From: Chloroflexota bacterium
GTDB taxonomy: Bacteria; Chloroflexota; Dehalococcoidia; Lucifugimonadales; CATQGZ01
Reading direction: 5' to 3'
Assembly (NCBI GenBank): GCA_027624995.1
Contig: JAQBTI010000023.1
Span: forward strand, 1-14,827
Length of the DNA: 14,827 bases
Positions 1 to 7,831 of this stretch are shown in pieces. The notes below the pieces were generated by a model. That model did no database searches. It was not told where the DNA came from and was given only the letters and a program-made list of their open reading frames with translations. Numbering within the stretch: the stretch's first letter is position 1; each line of letters starts with the position of its first letter. Both the position numbers and the translations under genes were made by a program.

Positions 1-676
1 CCTTCCGGCCGGTCAGCAGGCCGCTGGAGTTGACCGAGCCAAAATACTTGGCGCCGTAGGCGACTAAGTCCGCCCCCATCTTGGCGTACCTGCTCAGGTT
101 ATCGATCGGGTAGACCTGCCCGGCGGCGTCCACGATGATGGGGATATCGTGGGAGTGGCCTATGCGAATGACTTCTTCGATGGGCAGAGCGCCCGGTTGC
201 CGGTCGCCTGGGGCCAGATAGTGGATGCCGGCGGTGTTCGGACCGATGGCCTCCTCAAGCTGCTCCGGCGTCGTTTTGTCCTCGTCCCCGATGACGACGA
301 GCTTGCCGCCGGGGATGGTCATGGCCCGGTCGTACCTTACCCTGAGCTGCCTCTGGATGATGAACTCGTTTGGCATGCCCGTCGTGTCGGGAATCTGCTC
401 CATCTTGTCTGGGTCGTCGCCTGTCATGCACGCAGCGGCGCCGACGGCCAGGGCGGCCGCGCATCCGCTAGTCACCAGGGCTGCTTCTACGCCGAGCATC
501 TCGGCGACTCGCTCTCCGACCCTGTCGACCAGGTCTCCCATATCGACGTAGTAATCTTCCATCTCATCCATGAGCGCTCGGACGGCAGGCGATGGCGTGT
601 TCCCACCGAGGGCGGTCCTGTTCCCGTGGGCGTTGAGCACGGGCCTTACCCCGAGATCTTGGAAGATGTTGGCCAT
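1..676 (-). CDS. SelA-like PLP-dependent enzyme (aminotransferase class V fold), C-terminus cut by window edge
   Basis: This is the N-terminal 225 codons of a fold-type I PLP enzyme related to selenocysteine synthase SelA and to D-glucosaminate-6-phosphate ammonia-lyase-type proteins. The chain opens with MANIFQDLGVRPVLNAHGN. The segment around residues 66-80 (ALVTSGCAAALAVGA) is the usual cofactor phosphate-binding stretch. VDAAGQ with Asp183 should contact the PLP ring nitrogen, and GAKYFGSVNSSG with Lys210 is the expected Schiff-base lysine. Relatives I recall usually read GGKxxxGPxxSG there, so this is a sequence variant. The start is supported by AAGGAG six nt upstream of the ATG. A SelA function in selenocysteine synthesis is unlikely on sequence alone, because many family members are amino-acid or amino-sugar lyases, and the substrate cannot be read from this fragment. 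The gene is last in a minus-strand series but has its own promoter-like sequence. Confidence 0.85.
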   Translation of the reverse strand, partial: MANIFQDLGVRPVLNAHGNRTALGGNTPSPAVRALMDEMEDYYVDMGDLVDRVGERVAEMLGVEAALVTSGCAAALAVGAAACMTGDDPDKMEQIPDTTGMPNEFIIQRQLRVRYDRAMTIPGGKLVVIGDEDKTTPEQLEEAIGPNTAGIHYLAPGDRQPGALPIEEVIRIGHSHDIPIIVDAAGQVYPIDNLSRYAKMGADLVAYGAKYFGSVNSSGLLTGRK

Positions 677-682
677 CGGTGA

Positions 683-688
683 CTCCTT
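683..688 (-). promoter_or_regulatory. Shine-Dalgarno AAGGAG of the SelA-like gene
   Basis: AAGGAG lies six nt before the ATG whose first base is 676. It is the cleanest ribosome-binding site in the window and fixes the start of the SelA-like gene. Confidence 0.8.
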
Positions 689-715
689 GTTGCTGATCGA
701 AGGCGTGTGGCGCGT

Positions 716-744
716 ATTCTAGGTGTCGGGGTTGGGCCGTGCAA
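716..744 (-). promoter_or_regulatory. Candidate promoter of the SelA-like gene
   Basis: On the minus strand TTGCAC (739-744) is followed after 17 nt by TAGAAT (716-721). The -10 box matches TATAAT at five of six positions and the -35 box is weak. Transcription would begin near 709, giving a leader of about 33 nt that holds the Shine-Dalgarno. Separate or additional transcription relative to accDA is therefore plausible. Confidence 0.45.
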
Positions 745-774
745 GGTCATTGGGTGGGCCAAAGACGTAGGTCA

Positions 775-803
775 CGGGTCCTCGCAAAGAGTCTCAGGAC
801 CCG
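775..803 (-). repeat. Inverted repeat across the accDA stop codon
   Basis: A perfect 7-bp inverted repeat, CGGGTCC and GGACCCG, is separated by 15 nt and includes the accDA TGA (794-796) in the loop. A hairpin here could protect the mRNA 3' end or slow polymerase. No T-run follows it on the minus strand, so a classical intrinsic terminator is not supported. Confidence 0.4.
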
Positions 804-2653
804 GAATTGCCCCCGTTCTTGGGAACGGCGGACGCATCCTCGAAAAACTCCTCGGGCAGCTCCGCCGTCCGGGCGGGTCCGCGCGGCGACGCGATGCGCT
901 TCACTCCCGTGGCCACGAAGCCCTGGAGCGCATTGACCTCCCGGGTGATGGCTGCCCGGAAGTGTGAGCTGTACTCGCCCATCTTGCGGAACTTCTTGTA
1001 CCTCTCCCTGAGCCTGCGCCCCTGGGACTTCCCTTGTAGCTCGGCGAGCTCCTGAAGCAGGATACGTCGCAGTTGGCGAGCAGCGTCCTCCGGGTTCGCG
1101 TGGGCCCCTCCCGGCGGCTCGGGCACGATCCGGTCGGCGATGCCGAGCTCCAGGCAGTCCTGCGCCGTTAGCCTCAGCGACTCGGCTGCCTCGTCCGCCC
1201 TGGCCTCATCCTGGTAGATCAGCTCAGCAGCCTCTTCCGGCGATATGGCGGAGTAGATCGCGTTCTCCATCATCAGCACCCGGTCCGCGACGCCCAAGGC
1301 CAGCGCGGCGGCACTACCTCCCTCGCCGATCACGACAGCTATGGAGGGCACACGGACCCTGGCTATCTCGGCCATGGTGGTGGCGATGGTGTTGCCCAGT
1401 CCGCGCTCCTCGGCGGACAGACTTGGGTCCGGGCCCGGGGTGTCTATGAGGCTGAGCAACGGGAGGTCGAACTTGGACGCCAGTCGGACCGCCCTCTGCG
1501 CCTTTCGGAAACCCTCAGGAGATGTCCTACCGTCGTAGCCGGCTTGTCCTTGGGCCGCGCGTCGCCTATCGTGGCCCAGGACGGTCACGGTCTGTCCCCC
1601 TAGGTGGCCGAATCCGCAGACCATCGACGCATCGTCCCCGTGGGCACGGTCCCCGTGCATCTCGACAAAGCTCGTGAATATTCGTCCGATGTAGTCGACG
1701 GCCGAAGGTCTCCCCTCGTGTCTGGCTAGCTGGACCGAGCTCCATGCCGGAGTCTCCTGAGCCTCGACCGTCTTGTTACGCGTCTTCTGTCTGGGTGTGA
1801 GGCGGTACTGCGGCCCGAGAAGATCGAGCAGCGCCGCCAAAAGGTCCTTCAGCTCGGTCCTCTGGACAACCGCGTCGATCATGCCGTGCTCGACGTGTGA
1901 CTCGGCGGTGTGGGAGCCGGAGGGAATGGGCTGGTCACTGCCCTCTTTGATTGTGCTCATCGGGGCGAATCCCACGATAGCTGCTGGCTCGCCGAGGATG
2001 ACATCGGCCAGATTGGCGAAGCTGGCGTAGGCCTGGCCTGTGGCCGGGTTGGCGAGGACCGAGATGTAGGGTAGCCCTTTCTCGTTGATCAGGTTGGCCG
2101 CTATTGCGGTCTTGGCCATCTGCATCAGCGAGAGGGCCCCCTCCTGTATTCTGGCGCCTCCACTGGTGACTATGGCGATGGCTGGAATCCGTCGCTTGAC
2201 CGACTGCTCCAGCGCGAGTGCGACCTTCTCGCCCACGACGCAGCCCATGGTGCCGCCCATGAAGCCGAAGTCGAGTACGATCAGCATTGCGGGGCTGCCA
2301 CCAATCGTGCAAGTGCCCGTGACGATCGCCTCGGTCAGGCCTGTCCGGCGCTGGTCGCGGAAGATGCGCTGTTTGTAGGGAACCCGCGACGAGAAGGAGA
2401 GTGGATCAAGCGATGTGATCGACCGGTTGATCTCGTGGAAAGTGCCCGGGTCGGCCAGAGACTCGATACGCTCCGTGGCGGTCATGCTGTAATGGAATCG
2501 GCAGACGTGACAGATGCGATACCGAGCGTAGAGTTCAGAGTCAACCAGCCGGGAGTCGCAAACGAAGCAAGTCTCGCGAGGCGGGGACTCCGCATCAGAG
2601 TTGCGGCCCCGTCTGGTTACAGAACTCAGCCTGTCGACAAGACTTCTGACCAC
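794..2653 (-). CDS. accDA: Acetyl-CoA carboxylase carboxyltransferase, fused beta-alpha (AccD-AccA) chain
   Basis: This 619-residue chain joins both carboxyltransferase subunits, which transfer the carboxyl group from carboxybiotin to acetyl-CoA to make malonyl-CoA for fatty-acid synthesis. The AccD half (about 1-285) has a zinc ribbon Cys29-X2-Cys32-X15-Cys48-X2-Cys51 and the motif SGGARIQEG (164-172). The AccA half (about 310-585) has GDRAHGDD (334-341), SPEGFRKAQRA, IDTPGPDPSLSAEERG (403-418), GEGGSAAALALG and EPPGGAH. Usual AccA reads GEGGSGGALA, so two glycines are replaced by alanine here, and the usual GxxKGR region is GHDRRR. The GTG start is the first codon after an in-frame TAG, 22 nt downstream of the ftsK stop, with only a weak Shine-Dalgarno, which suggests co-transcription with ftsK. 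AccB and AccC must be encoded elsewhere. A propionyl-CoA-type carboxylase is less likely because the zinc ribbon and AccA signatures are present. Confidence 0.93.
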   Translation of the reverse strand: MVRSLVDRLSSVTRRGRNSDAESPPRETCFVCDSRLVDSELYARYRICHVCRFHYSMTATERIESLADPGTFHEINRSITSLDPLSFSSRVPYKQRIFRDQRRTGLTEAIVTGTCTIGGSPAMLIVLDFGFMGGTMGCVVGEKVALALEQSVKRRIPAIAIVTSGGARIQEGALSLMQMAKTAIAANLINEKGLPYISVLANPATGQAYASFANLADVILGEPAAIVGFAPMSTIKEGSDQPIPSGSHTAESHVEHGMIDAVVQRTELKDLLAALLDLLGPQYRLTPRQKTRNKTVEAQETPAWSSVQLARHEGRPSAVDYIGRIFTSFVEMHGDRAHGDDASMVCGFGHLGGQTVTVLGHDRRRAAQGQAGYDGRTSPEGFRKAQRAVRLASKFDLPLLSLIDTPGPDPSLSAEERGLGNTIATTMAEIARVRVPSIAVVIGEGGSAAALALGVADRVLMMENAIYSAISPEEAAELIYQDEARADEAAESLRLTAQDCLELGIADRIVPEPPGGAHANPEDAARQLRRILLQELAELQGKSQGRRLRERYKKFRKMGEYSSHFRAAITREVNALQGFVATGVKRIASPRGPARTAELPEEFFEDASAVPKNGGNSGS

Positions 2654-2675
2654 CTATTGCCATCTTTCGGGGTAT

Positions 2676-5192
2676 TCACTGCGTCGAAACGTCCGTTGGC
2701 GACTGATTGATTATAACATCGCGCGACTTGGAGCCGTCGCTGGGCCCGATTACACCGCGCTCCTCGAGCTGGTCCATCAGCCTGGCCGCGCGCGGATATC
2801 CGATGCGCATCCGCCGTTGGAGAAGCGACGTTGATAACTTGCTGTAGCTTCTTCCCAACTCGATCGCCTTGTCCAGCAGTTCGTCCACCTGGTCGCTAGG
2901 TCCCTCGTCTGTGGAATCGTCGCCTTGAGGCCGTTCTTTGACGACCCGCAGGTGCATCGGCATACGCGGGCCACGCGGAGTCGCTTGCCAGAACGAGACG
3001 AGGTTGGAGATCTCTCGGTCCGATATGAACACGTTCTGTATGCGCTTTGGGGTCGAGGCGTCGATTGGGAGGTAGAGCATGTCCCCGCGACCCAGGAGCT
3101 TATCGGCCCCCGCGGAGTCGAGGATGGTTCGCGAATCGACCTGCGATGAGACTCCGAAAGCGATCCGACTGGGGAAGTTTGCTTTGATGAGACCCGTTAC
3201 CACGTCCACAGATGGCCTCTGGGTTGCGACTATCAGATGAATGCCGGTGGCCCGTCCGAGTTGCGCCAGCCTGCAGAGTGACTGCTCGACGTCGAAGGCA
3301 GCGGTCATCATCAGGTCCGCGAGCTCGTCGACCGCCACTACCAAGTAAGGCATTTGCTCCGGCATCTTCTTGTTGTAGAGCTCGATGTTCCTGGCGCCGA
3401 CACTCTCGAACTGTCGGTAGCGGTCCATCATCTCCTGTATCAGGCCCTTCAGCAGTCCCACAACCTGGTCGGTCTCCACAACGACCGGCGCGAGCAGGTG
3501 AGGGATGCCGTTGAACGGCGTAAGCTCGACCCGTTTGGGGTCGATGAGCAGCAGCCGCATTTCCGCCGGGCTCTTCTCCATCAGGAGGCACGAGATGATG
3601 GCGTTGATGCACACGCTCTTGCCGCTGCCGGTCGCTCCGGCGATCAGAAGGTGCGGCATCTTCGCCAGGTCGATGACCACCGTTTCTCCGCCACTGCCCT
3701 TGCCGAGTGCCACCGGCAGGGCCGCCTTGGAACGCAGATTCTTGAAGTCCTCACTCTCCATGACCGAGCGCTCACTGACAAGGCTCGGATTCGGATTGGG
3801 GACCTCGATGCCCACCTGTGACGTGCCCATCGCCGGCGTTTCGATTCGGATGCTCTGAGTCTTCAACGCCAGCGCAAGGTCTTTCTCACGCGACAGGATG
3901 CTGTCGACCCTCACTCGAGTCCTGGTCTCCTCCTGATTGACGACTTGCCGCCCCGCCTCATCGAGAACTGGCTTGCCGTGCTCGTCCAGCTTCTTCACTT
4001 GCTTGGTGCGTCGGACCCACCCCGGCGTTAGGCCGTACATCGTGACCGTCGGGCCCGGCCTGACGTCTCCGATCTCGACCTCGACGCCGTACTCACTCAA
4101 CGTTCGGACGATAGTGTCGGCAGTGTGCTGCATCTCCTGTTTTGAGATCCCGCTTTCAGGCGTGGTTTCGAGCAGGCTCATCGGTGGACTTGCCCACTTG
4201 TGGACGTCAGGCACCTCGGCAGGTGCCTGCTCCAATTCGGCGTCCGCCACCAGGATGGGCTCCGGCTCAGGTGCCGACGGAACAACAGCGGTACGCGCGC
4301 CCCAGAACCGGTTGAACTTGCCTGGCGCCTCCGTTTCTGCCTCAGATTCGACCTCCGCCGACCGGTCAAAAACGGAAACGACCTCGGCTTCTGGTATTTC
4401 GTACTGCAGTTCGACGGTCTCGTCGCCTTCAGCAAAAGGGTCGGAGGACACAGGGGCTTCAGAAACGGCCGCCGGACCCAAAGACACTACGGAATCGGGA
4501 ACTGACTGAGAGCGGTCGATCGAGTATGTTGGTGCCCTTCGAGGCGGTATGAACTGGTCGACGACGTCGTCTCCGGCTGACGGCTTCTCACGCCCCGGCC
4601 TTTGAGGCCGCTTCCTGGGGACGTGACTGACCGCCCATCGCACGGCGAATATCGAAACGAAGTAGGCGAACATGGACCCCTTGGCCATGCCAACGGCCGC
4701 GTCTTTGGCCAGCGGTGGCGAGACGACCGCTGCCCCCAGGACCATGATGCCAATCAACCTCAAGGCACCTGTGATGGAAGCACTCCCGATGATGGCAGAC
4801 CCTACTTGGCCGCCGAGGGCGACGTCACCTTCGGGCGTAAACCCACCGAGGACCCCACTGTCCGGCTCAAAGAACCCCAGGAATCCTATGACGAGGGCCA
4901 AGAGTGCGATTGAGCCGAGCCACAGGTTCGCGAACCTGAACCAGGATCGGCGCACCCAGAGGACTCCAATGAATACCGCAAGCCATATTCCGATGGGGAC
5001 CGTTCCTAGGCCGACGGCGGTGAGTATTTCGTCCCTTACAGAGGTGAAGAAGTCCCTGACTGGTTCCACGACCGTGTAAGCGACAGCGACCGCTGCCACG
5101 GCCACCACGGCGACGCCGGCCAGCTTGAGGTAGAGTGACGACGCTACACGGGAACGAATGCCGAACGGGCTACTCATGCTGCTCACGCTCAT
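2676..5192 (-). CDS. ftsK: DNA translocase FtsK/SpoIIIE
   Basis: FtsK is a septum-located ATPase that pumps double-stranded DNA to finish chromosome segregation. This 838-residue chain has hydrophobic segments near 21-42, 63-81, 88-108, 142-160 and 172-189, then an acidic, Pro/Ala-rich linker (about 195-345). The alpha domain follows (about 355-470, with GPTVTMYGL at 380-388), then the RecA-like motor with Walker A GATGSGKS (519-526), IDPKRVELTPF (550-560), Walker B around LVVAVDELAD (617-626) and VATQRPSVDVVTGLIKANFP. A C-terminal gamma winged helix (about 785-828, STSLLQRRMRIGYPRA) would read KOPS/SRS-type polar sequences. Residues about 394-428 are an extra charged hairpin-like segment (KQVKKLDEHGKPVLDEAGRQ and beyond) compared with the short E. 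coli or Bacillus loop. Two starts are possible, ATG 5192 or ATG 5177, and neither has a clear Shine-Dalgarno. A separate promoter-like site lies upstream, and accDA follows after 22 nt. Confidence 0.96.
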   Translation of the reverse strand: MSVSSMSSPFGIRSRVASSLYLKLAGVAVVAVAAVAVAYTVVEPVRDFFTSVRDEILTAVGLGTVPIGIWLAVFIGVLWVRRSWFRFANLWLGSIALLALVIGFLGFFEPDSGVLGGFTPEGDVALGGQVGSAIIGSASITGALRLIGIMVLGAAVVSPPLAKDAAVGMAKGSMFAYFVSIFAVRWAVSHVPRKRPQRPGREKPSAGDDVVDQFIPPRRAPTYSIDRSQSVPDSVVSLGPAAVSEAPVSSDPFAEGDETVELQYEIPEAEVVSVFDRSAEVESEAETEAPGKFNRFWGARTAVVPSAPEPEPILVADAELEQAPAEVPDVHKWASPPMSLLETTPESGISKQEMQHTADTIVRTLSEYGVEVEIGDVRPGPTVTMYGLTPGWVRRTKQVKKLDEHGKPVLDEAGRQVVNQEETRTRVRVDSILSREKDLALALKTQSIRIETPAMGTSQVGIEVPNPNPSLVSERSVMESEDFKNLRSKAALPVALGKGSGGETVVIDLAKMPHLLIAGATGSGKSVCINAIISCLLMEKSPAEMRLLLIDPKRVELTPFNGIPHLLAPVVVETDQVVGLLKGLIQEMMDRYRQFESVGARNIELYNKKMPEQMPYLVVAVDELADLMMTAAFDVEQSLCRLAQLGRATGIHLIVATQRPSVDVVTGLIKANFPSRIAFGVSSQVDSRTILDSAGADKLLGRGDMLYLPIDASTPKRIQNVFISDREISNLVSFWQATPRGPRMPMHLRVVKERPQGDDSTDEGPSDQVDELLDKAIELGRSYSKLSTSLLQRRMRIGYPRAARLMDQLEERGVIGPSDGSKSRDVIINQSPTDVSTQ

Positions 5193-5193
5193 A

Positions 5194-5208
5194 CCGGCAC
5201 ACCGCCGG
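5194..5208 (-). repeat. Hairpin just upstream of the ftsK start codon
   Basis: A perfect 5-bp inverted repeat, CCGGC-ACACC-GCCGG, ends one nt before the ATG at 5192. It occupies the place where a Shine-Dalgarno would be expected, and none is visible. It may limit ribosome access or be an operator, but chance is possible for a 5-bp GC stem. Confidence 0.35.
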
Positions 5209-5229
5209 ATAATACAGAGCTATAGACCG

Positions 5230-5238
5230 ATTCTAGCA
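5230..5238 (-). promoter_or_regulatory. Extended -10 promoter candidate for ftsK
   Basis: The minus strand reads TGCTAGAAT, matching the extended -10 consensus TGnTATAAT at all but one of the fixed positions. An A/T-rich stretch lies where a -35 box would be (TTTTCC, 16 nt upstream), with little resemblance to TTGACA. Transcription would start near 5223, about 30 nt before the ATG. The 202-nt gap behind rnj, far longer than the other gaps in this block, supports a separate promoter. Confidence 0.45.
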
Positions 5239-5343
5239 TGTTGAAAACCTCGGAAAACGAAAATAGGCCGGAGCTGAAATGGTTTCGCAGCGCACCAAGG
5301 CCGGCATGTGGGGTACTGGCATCGTCCTCACCCAACGGGTCGT

Positions 5344-5395
5344 GAGACCAAAAGACTCAATGTCAGCCGAGCGCGTTCGCGCCCTTGCCGGTCTC
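5344..5395 (-). terminator. Weak terminator or 3'-end structure after rnj
   Basis: An outer inverted repeat GAGACC/GGTCTC (5344-5349 with 5390-5395) encloses an inner stem GGGCGC-GAAC-GCGCTC (5369-5384, one G-U pair). On the minus strand a short run of four T (5350-5353) follows after about 15 nt. The U-run is short and not adjacent to the stem, so this is only a possible partial terminator before the ftsK promoter. Confidence 0.25.
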
Positions 5396-7056
5396 TAGAT
5401 CCGCTCTACGACCGTGATGACCGTTGGGCGACGACGGGTTTCCTTGAAAAGGAAGTCGGAGACGGTCCCCGTTACTCTGGCCTTGACCTGGTCCAAACCT
5501 AGGGCTCGAGCCCCATCCTGTTCTAGGCTTCCGGCGACCACTTTGGACGTCTTTTCGAACAAGTCTTGTGATTCTTCCAGTCCGAGGAAGCCAGAGGAGT
5601 ACAGGCCGGGCGGCTTGAGTAGCGAGTTGTCCCTCTCGCTCAGGGTTACGATGGCCGTGACGATGCCGTCTCGGGCAAGACGCCGCCGCTCGTCGTGGAT
5701 ACGGCTTGCGCCTTCCCACATCCGACGGCCATCCACGAAGACGTGGCCCGCATTGATCTTGTCCACCACCTTGCCCGACTCGCCGTCCAGCTCCAATACG
5801 TCTCCATCCTCCAGGACGAACGTGTTTTCCGGAGGAACCCCCATCGACTGGGCCAGCGCCGCGTGCGTGAATAGATGGCGGTATTCACCATGAACGGGAA
5901 CGAAGAATTTGGGCTTCGCCAGGCTAAGCATCATCTTTAGCTCCTCCCGGCTGGCGTGGCCGTGAACGTGCACCATCGCGACTCTACTGTAGAGTACCGA
6001 AGCGCCCTGCCGGAACAAGTTGTTGATGGTGTTGGAGACGAGGGTCTCGTTTCCGGGAATGGGCGAAGCCGAGATGATGACGGTGTCTCCGGGAACGATC
6101 TCTATGTCGGGGTGCTCTCCGTTGGCGATGCGGACCAACGCGGATGTGGGCTCGCCCTGACTGCCGGTGGCGATTATCACAGTCTCTTCGAGCGGAAGCT
6201 TGCGCGCCTCGCTCAGCGAGACAAGAGTCCCCTCAGGGATGTCCAGATACCCCATGCTCTTGGCCATGTTTACGTTGTTCATCATGCTGCGCCCGACCAC
6301 GGCGACCTTCCGCCCATGCGCGATTGCCGCAGTAGTGACCTGCTGGACGCGCGAGATGAGGGATGCGAACGTGGCCACCATCACGCGACCGGAGGCCTGG
6401 CCTATGGCCCGCTCTAATGCCTCTCCGACGACCTGTTCCGACTCCGTGTAGCCTTCGACTTCCGCATAGGTCGAATCGGACATCAGAAGCAAGACCCCTT
6501 CAGAGGCCAACCTCGAAAGGACGGAAAAGTCTGTGGACTTTCCGTCTGCTGGAGTGTGGTCTATCTTGAAGTCGCCCGTGTGCACCACGTGCCCCAGAGG
6601 CGTGCCCAGCGCTATGCCCATGGCGTCGGGAATCGAGTGGCAGACGCGGAAGAACTCACAGCGGAAACCACCGATGTTGAACGGCGAGTGCGGCTCCACG
6701 ACGTTGAGTCTGGCGTCCTTGAGCAGCCCGCGCTCGCGCAGCTTGACGGTGATCAGCCCGTGTGTCAGCCGGGACGCGTAAACCGGGACGTCGAACTCAG
6801 AGAGAAGGTAAGGGAGGGCCCCGATGTGGTCTTCGTGGCCGTGGGTGATCACGACGGCGATCAGTTTGTGACGGTTGTCCCGCAGGTAGGAGAAATTGGG
6901 GATGGCGAAGTCGATGCCGGCAGGCATCCCTTCATCTGGGAAAAGGACTCCCGCGTCTACCACAACCATCTCGCCGTCGTACTCGACGGCCATCATGTTG
7001 CGGCCGATGTCGCCAAGCCCGCCGAGGGGTACTATTTTCAAGGGAGTAGTGGGCAC
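5395..7056 (-). CDS. rnj: Ribonuclease J
   Basis: RNase J is a metallo-beta-lactamase/beta-CASP nuclease with 5'-3' exonuclease and endonuclease activity, working in mRNA decay and rRNA maturation in bacteria that often lack RNase E. The 553 residues match the usual length. The opening KIVPLGGLGDIGRN (7-20), the HGHEDHIGA motif (His72, His74, Asp76, His77), His140 in CHSIPDAMG, Asp162 in HTGDFKID and His389 in PVHGEYRHL provide the two-metal site. The beta-CASP region includes SDSTYAE (193-199), ATGSQGEP (296-303), SPIPGNE (331-337) and HVHGHASREEL (363-373). A C-terminal domain (about 455-553) is complete. The start is GTG, three nt after the udg stop (TAG-CCT-GTG) with no recognisable Shine-Dalgarno, so translation is probably coupled to udg. 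A tRNase Z or Zn-hydrolase of other function is excluded by length and motifs. Confidence 0.96.
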   Translation of the reverse strand: MPTTPLKIVPLGGLGDIGRNMMAVEYDGEMVVVDAGVLFPDEGMPAGIDFAIPNFSYLRDNRHKLIAVVITHGHEDHIGALPYLLSEFDVPVYASRLTHGLITVKLRERGLLKDARLNVVEPHSPFNIGGFRCEFFRVCHSIPDAMGIALGTPLGHVVHTGDFKIDHTPADGKSTDFSVLSRLASEGVLLLMSDSTYAEVEGYTESEQVVGEALERAIGQASGRVMVATFASLISRVQQVTTAAIAHGRKVAVVGRSMMNNVNMAKSMGYLDIPEGTLVSLSEARKLPLEETVIIATGSQGEPTSALVRIANGEHPDIEIVPGDTVIISASPIPGNETLVSNTINNLFRQGASVLYSRVAMVHVHGHASREELKMMLSLAKPKFFVPVHGEYRHLFTHAALAQSMGVPPENTFVLEDGDVLELDGESGKVVDKINAGHVFVDGRRMWEGASRIHDERRRLARDGIVTAIVTLSERDNSLLKPPGLYSSGFLGLEESQDLFEKTSKVVAGSLEQDGARALGLDQVKARVTGTVSDFLFKETRRRPTVITVVERI

Positions 7057-7059
7057 AGG

Positions 7060-7671
7060 CTAATCGAACAGACTGAGTTGCTTGGTCTCGTCGGGCACTT
7101 CCACCGGACCCGCTTGTCGGGCCGTGGCACTTTCAACCAGGGAGGGCAGTCGGCTGAAGTCGTCCTCTATTGTTGACCTGAGCTTCGGGTTGTGGAGCGC
7201 GGCGGCCGGATGGTAGACCGGGTAGAGCATGATGTTATTCCAGGGTCTTTCCTTGCCGCGAGCCCGGCTTATCGTCTCGCCGGGGAAAAACTTGGCGAAA
7301 GAATGGCGACCCAGCGTCACTAGCACCTTCGGCTCGATGATCTCCAGTTGCCGGTCGAGGAAGGGGCGACAGGCCTCGATCTCACTTGGCAATGGGTCGC
7401 GGTTATTGGGCGGACGGCACTTGACCATGTTGGTGATGTAAACATCCTCCCGAGTAAGGCTAATTGAGGCCAACAACTCCTCCAGGAACTTGCCCGCGGG
7501 ACCGACGAACGGCCTCCCGTCGCGGTCTTCATAGAAGCCGGGCCCTTCTCCGATGAGCATAAGGTCGGCCGTTCGGGACCCCTCGCCCGGCACCGCGTTC
7601 GTACGCGTCTCCGAGAGGGTGCAGGCTGTGCAGGCGTGGACTCGCCGCTCCAGCTCGTCGAAATCGTACAT
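7060..7671 (-). CDS. Uracil-DNA glycosylase, family 4 (Fe-S type)
   Basis: The enzyme removes uracil from DNA that has suffered cytosine deamination or dUMP incorporation, starting base-excision repair. The family-4 signature is present: a four-cysteine iron-sulfur ligand set (in the 209-residue numbering from GTG 7689: Cys20, Cys23, Cys91, Cys107), the active-site motif GEGPGFYEDRDGRPFVG (47-63), YITNMVKCRPPNNRDP (84-99), the LGRHSF segment and YHPAAAL (159-165). Family 4 normally has GEAPG, so GEGPG is a slight variant. ATG 7671 (203 aa) is preferred because it has GGTGG nearby and places the first cysteine at the usual distance. GTG 7689 would add six residues but has no ribosome-binding site. 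The C-terminal tail ends in QLSLFD, resembling a sliding-clamp-binding peptide (QxxLF), an inference. It is the first gene of the block with rnj. Confidence 0.93.
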   Translation of the reverse strand: MYDFDELERRVHACTACTLSETRTNAVPGEGSRTADLMLIGEGPGFYEDRDGRPFVGPAGKFLEELLASISLTREDVYITNMVKCRPPNNRDPLPSEIEACRPFLDRQLEIIEPKVLVTLGRHSFAKFFPGETISRARGKERPWNNIMLYPVYHPAAALHNPKLRSTIEDDFSRLPSLVESATARQAGPVEVPDETKQLSLFD

Positions 7672-7742
7672 TGCCACCAGCTCGTACACCGGCCAAAGGG
7701 CGGGTCAAATGGGTCTGTGGGAGTAGGTTTGGCTGCGCCTCA

Positions 7743-7772
7743 ATCCTAGCAGGCGGCCCCAAGCAGCGTCAA
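7743..7772 (-). promoter_or_regulatory. Candidate promoter of the udg-rnj operon
   Basis: On the minus strand TTGACG (7767-7772) is followed by an 18-nt spacer and TAGGAT (7743-7748). This gives five of six and four of six matches to the sigma-70-type consensus. The start would be near 7736, leaving a leader of about 65 nt before ATG 7671. Confidence 0.5.
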
Positions 7773-7831
7773 TCTAAGCCGTTGGCCTCGGTTCGTCTCG
7801 ACGTTTCGTCGAGTTCTTCGGACAACCATGT

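Noticed and set aside
149..682. Plus-strand 177-residue open frame
   Set aside because: It is antisense to the SelA-like gene, whose minus-strand reading has a good ribosome-binding site and PLP motifs.
6556..7176. Plus-strand 206-residue open frame
   Set aside because: It lies opposite rnj and the 3' end of udg, both with full family motifs. Its translation is low in complexity and has no recognisable domain, as expected for an antisense shadow in GC-rich DNA.
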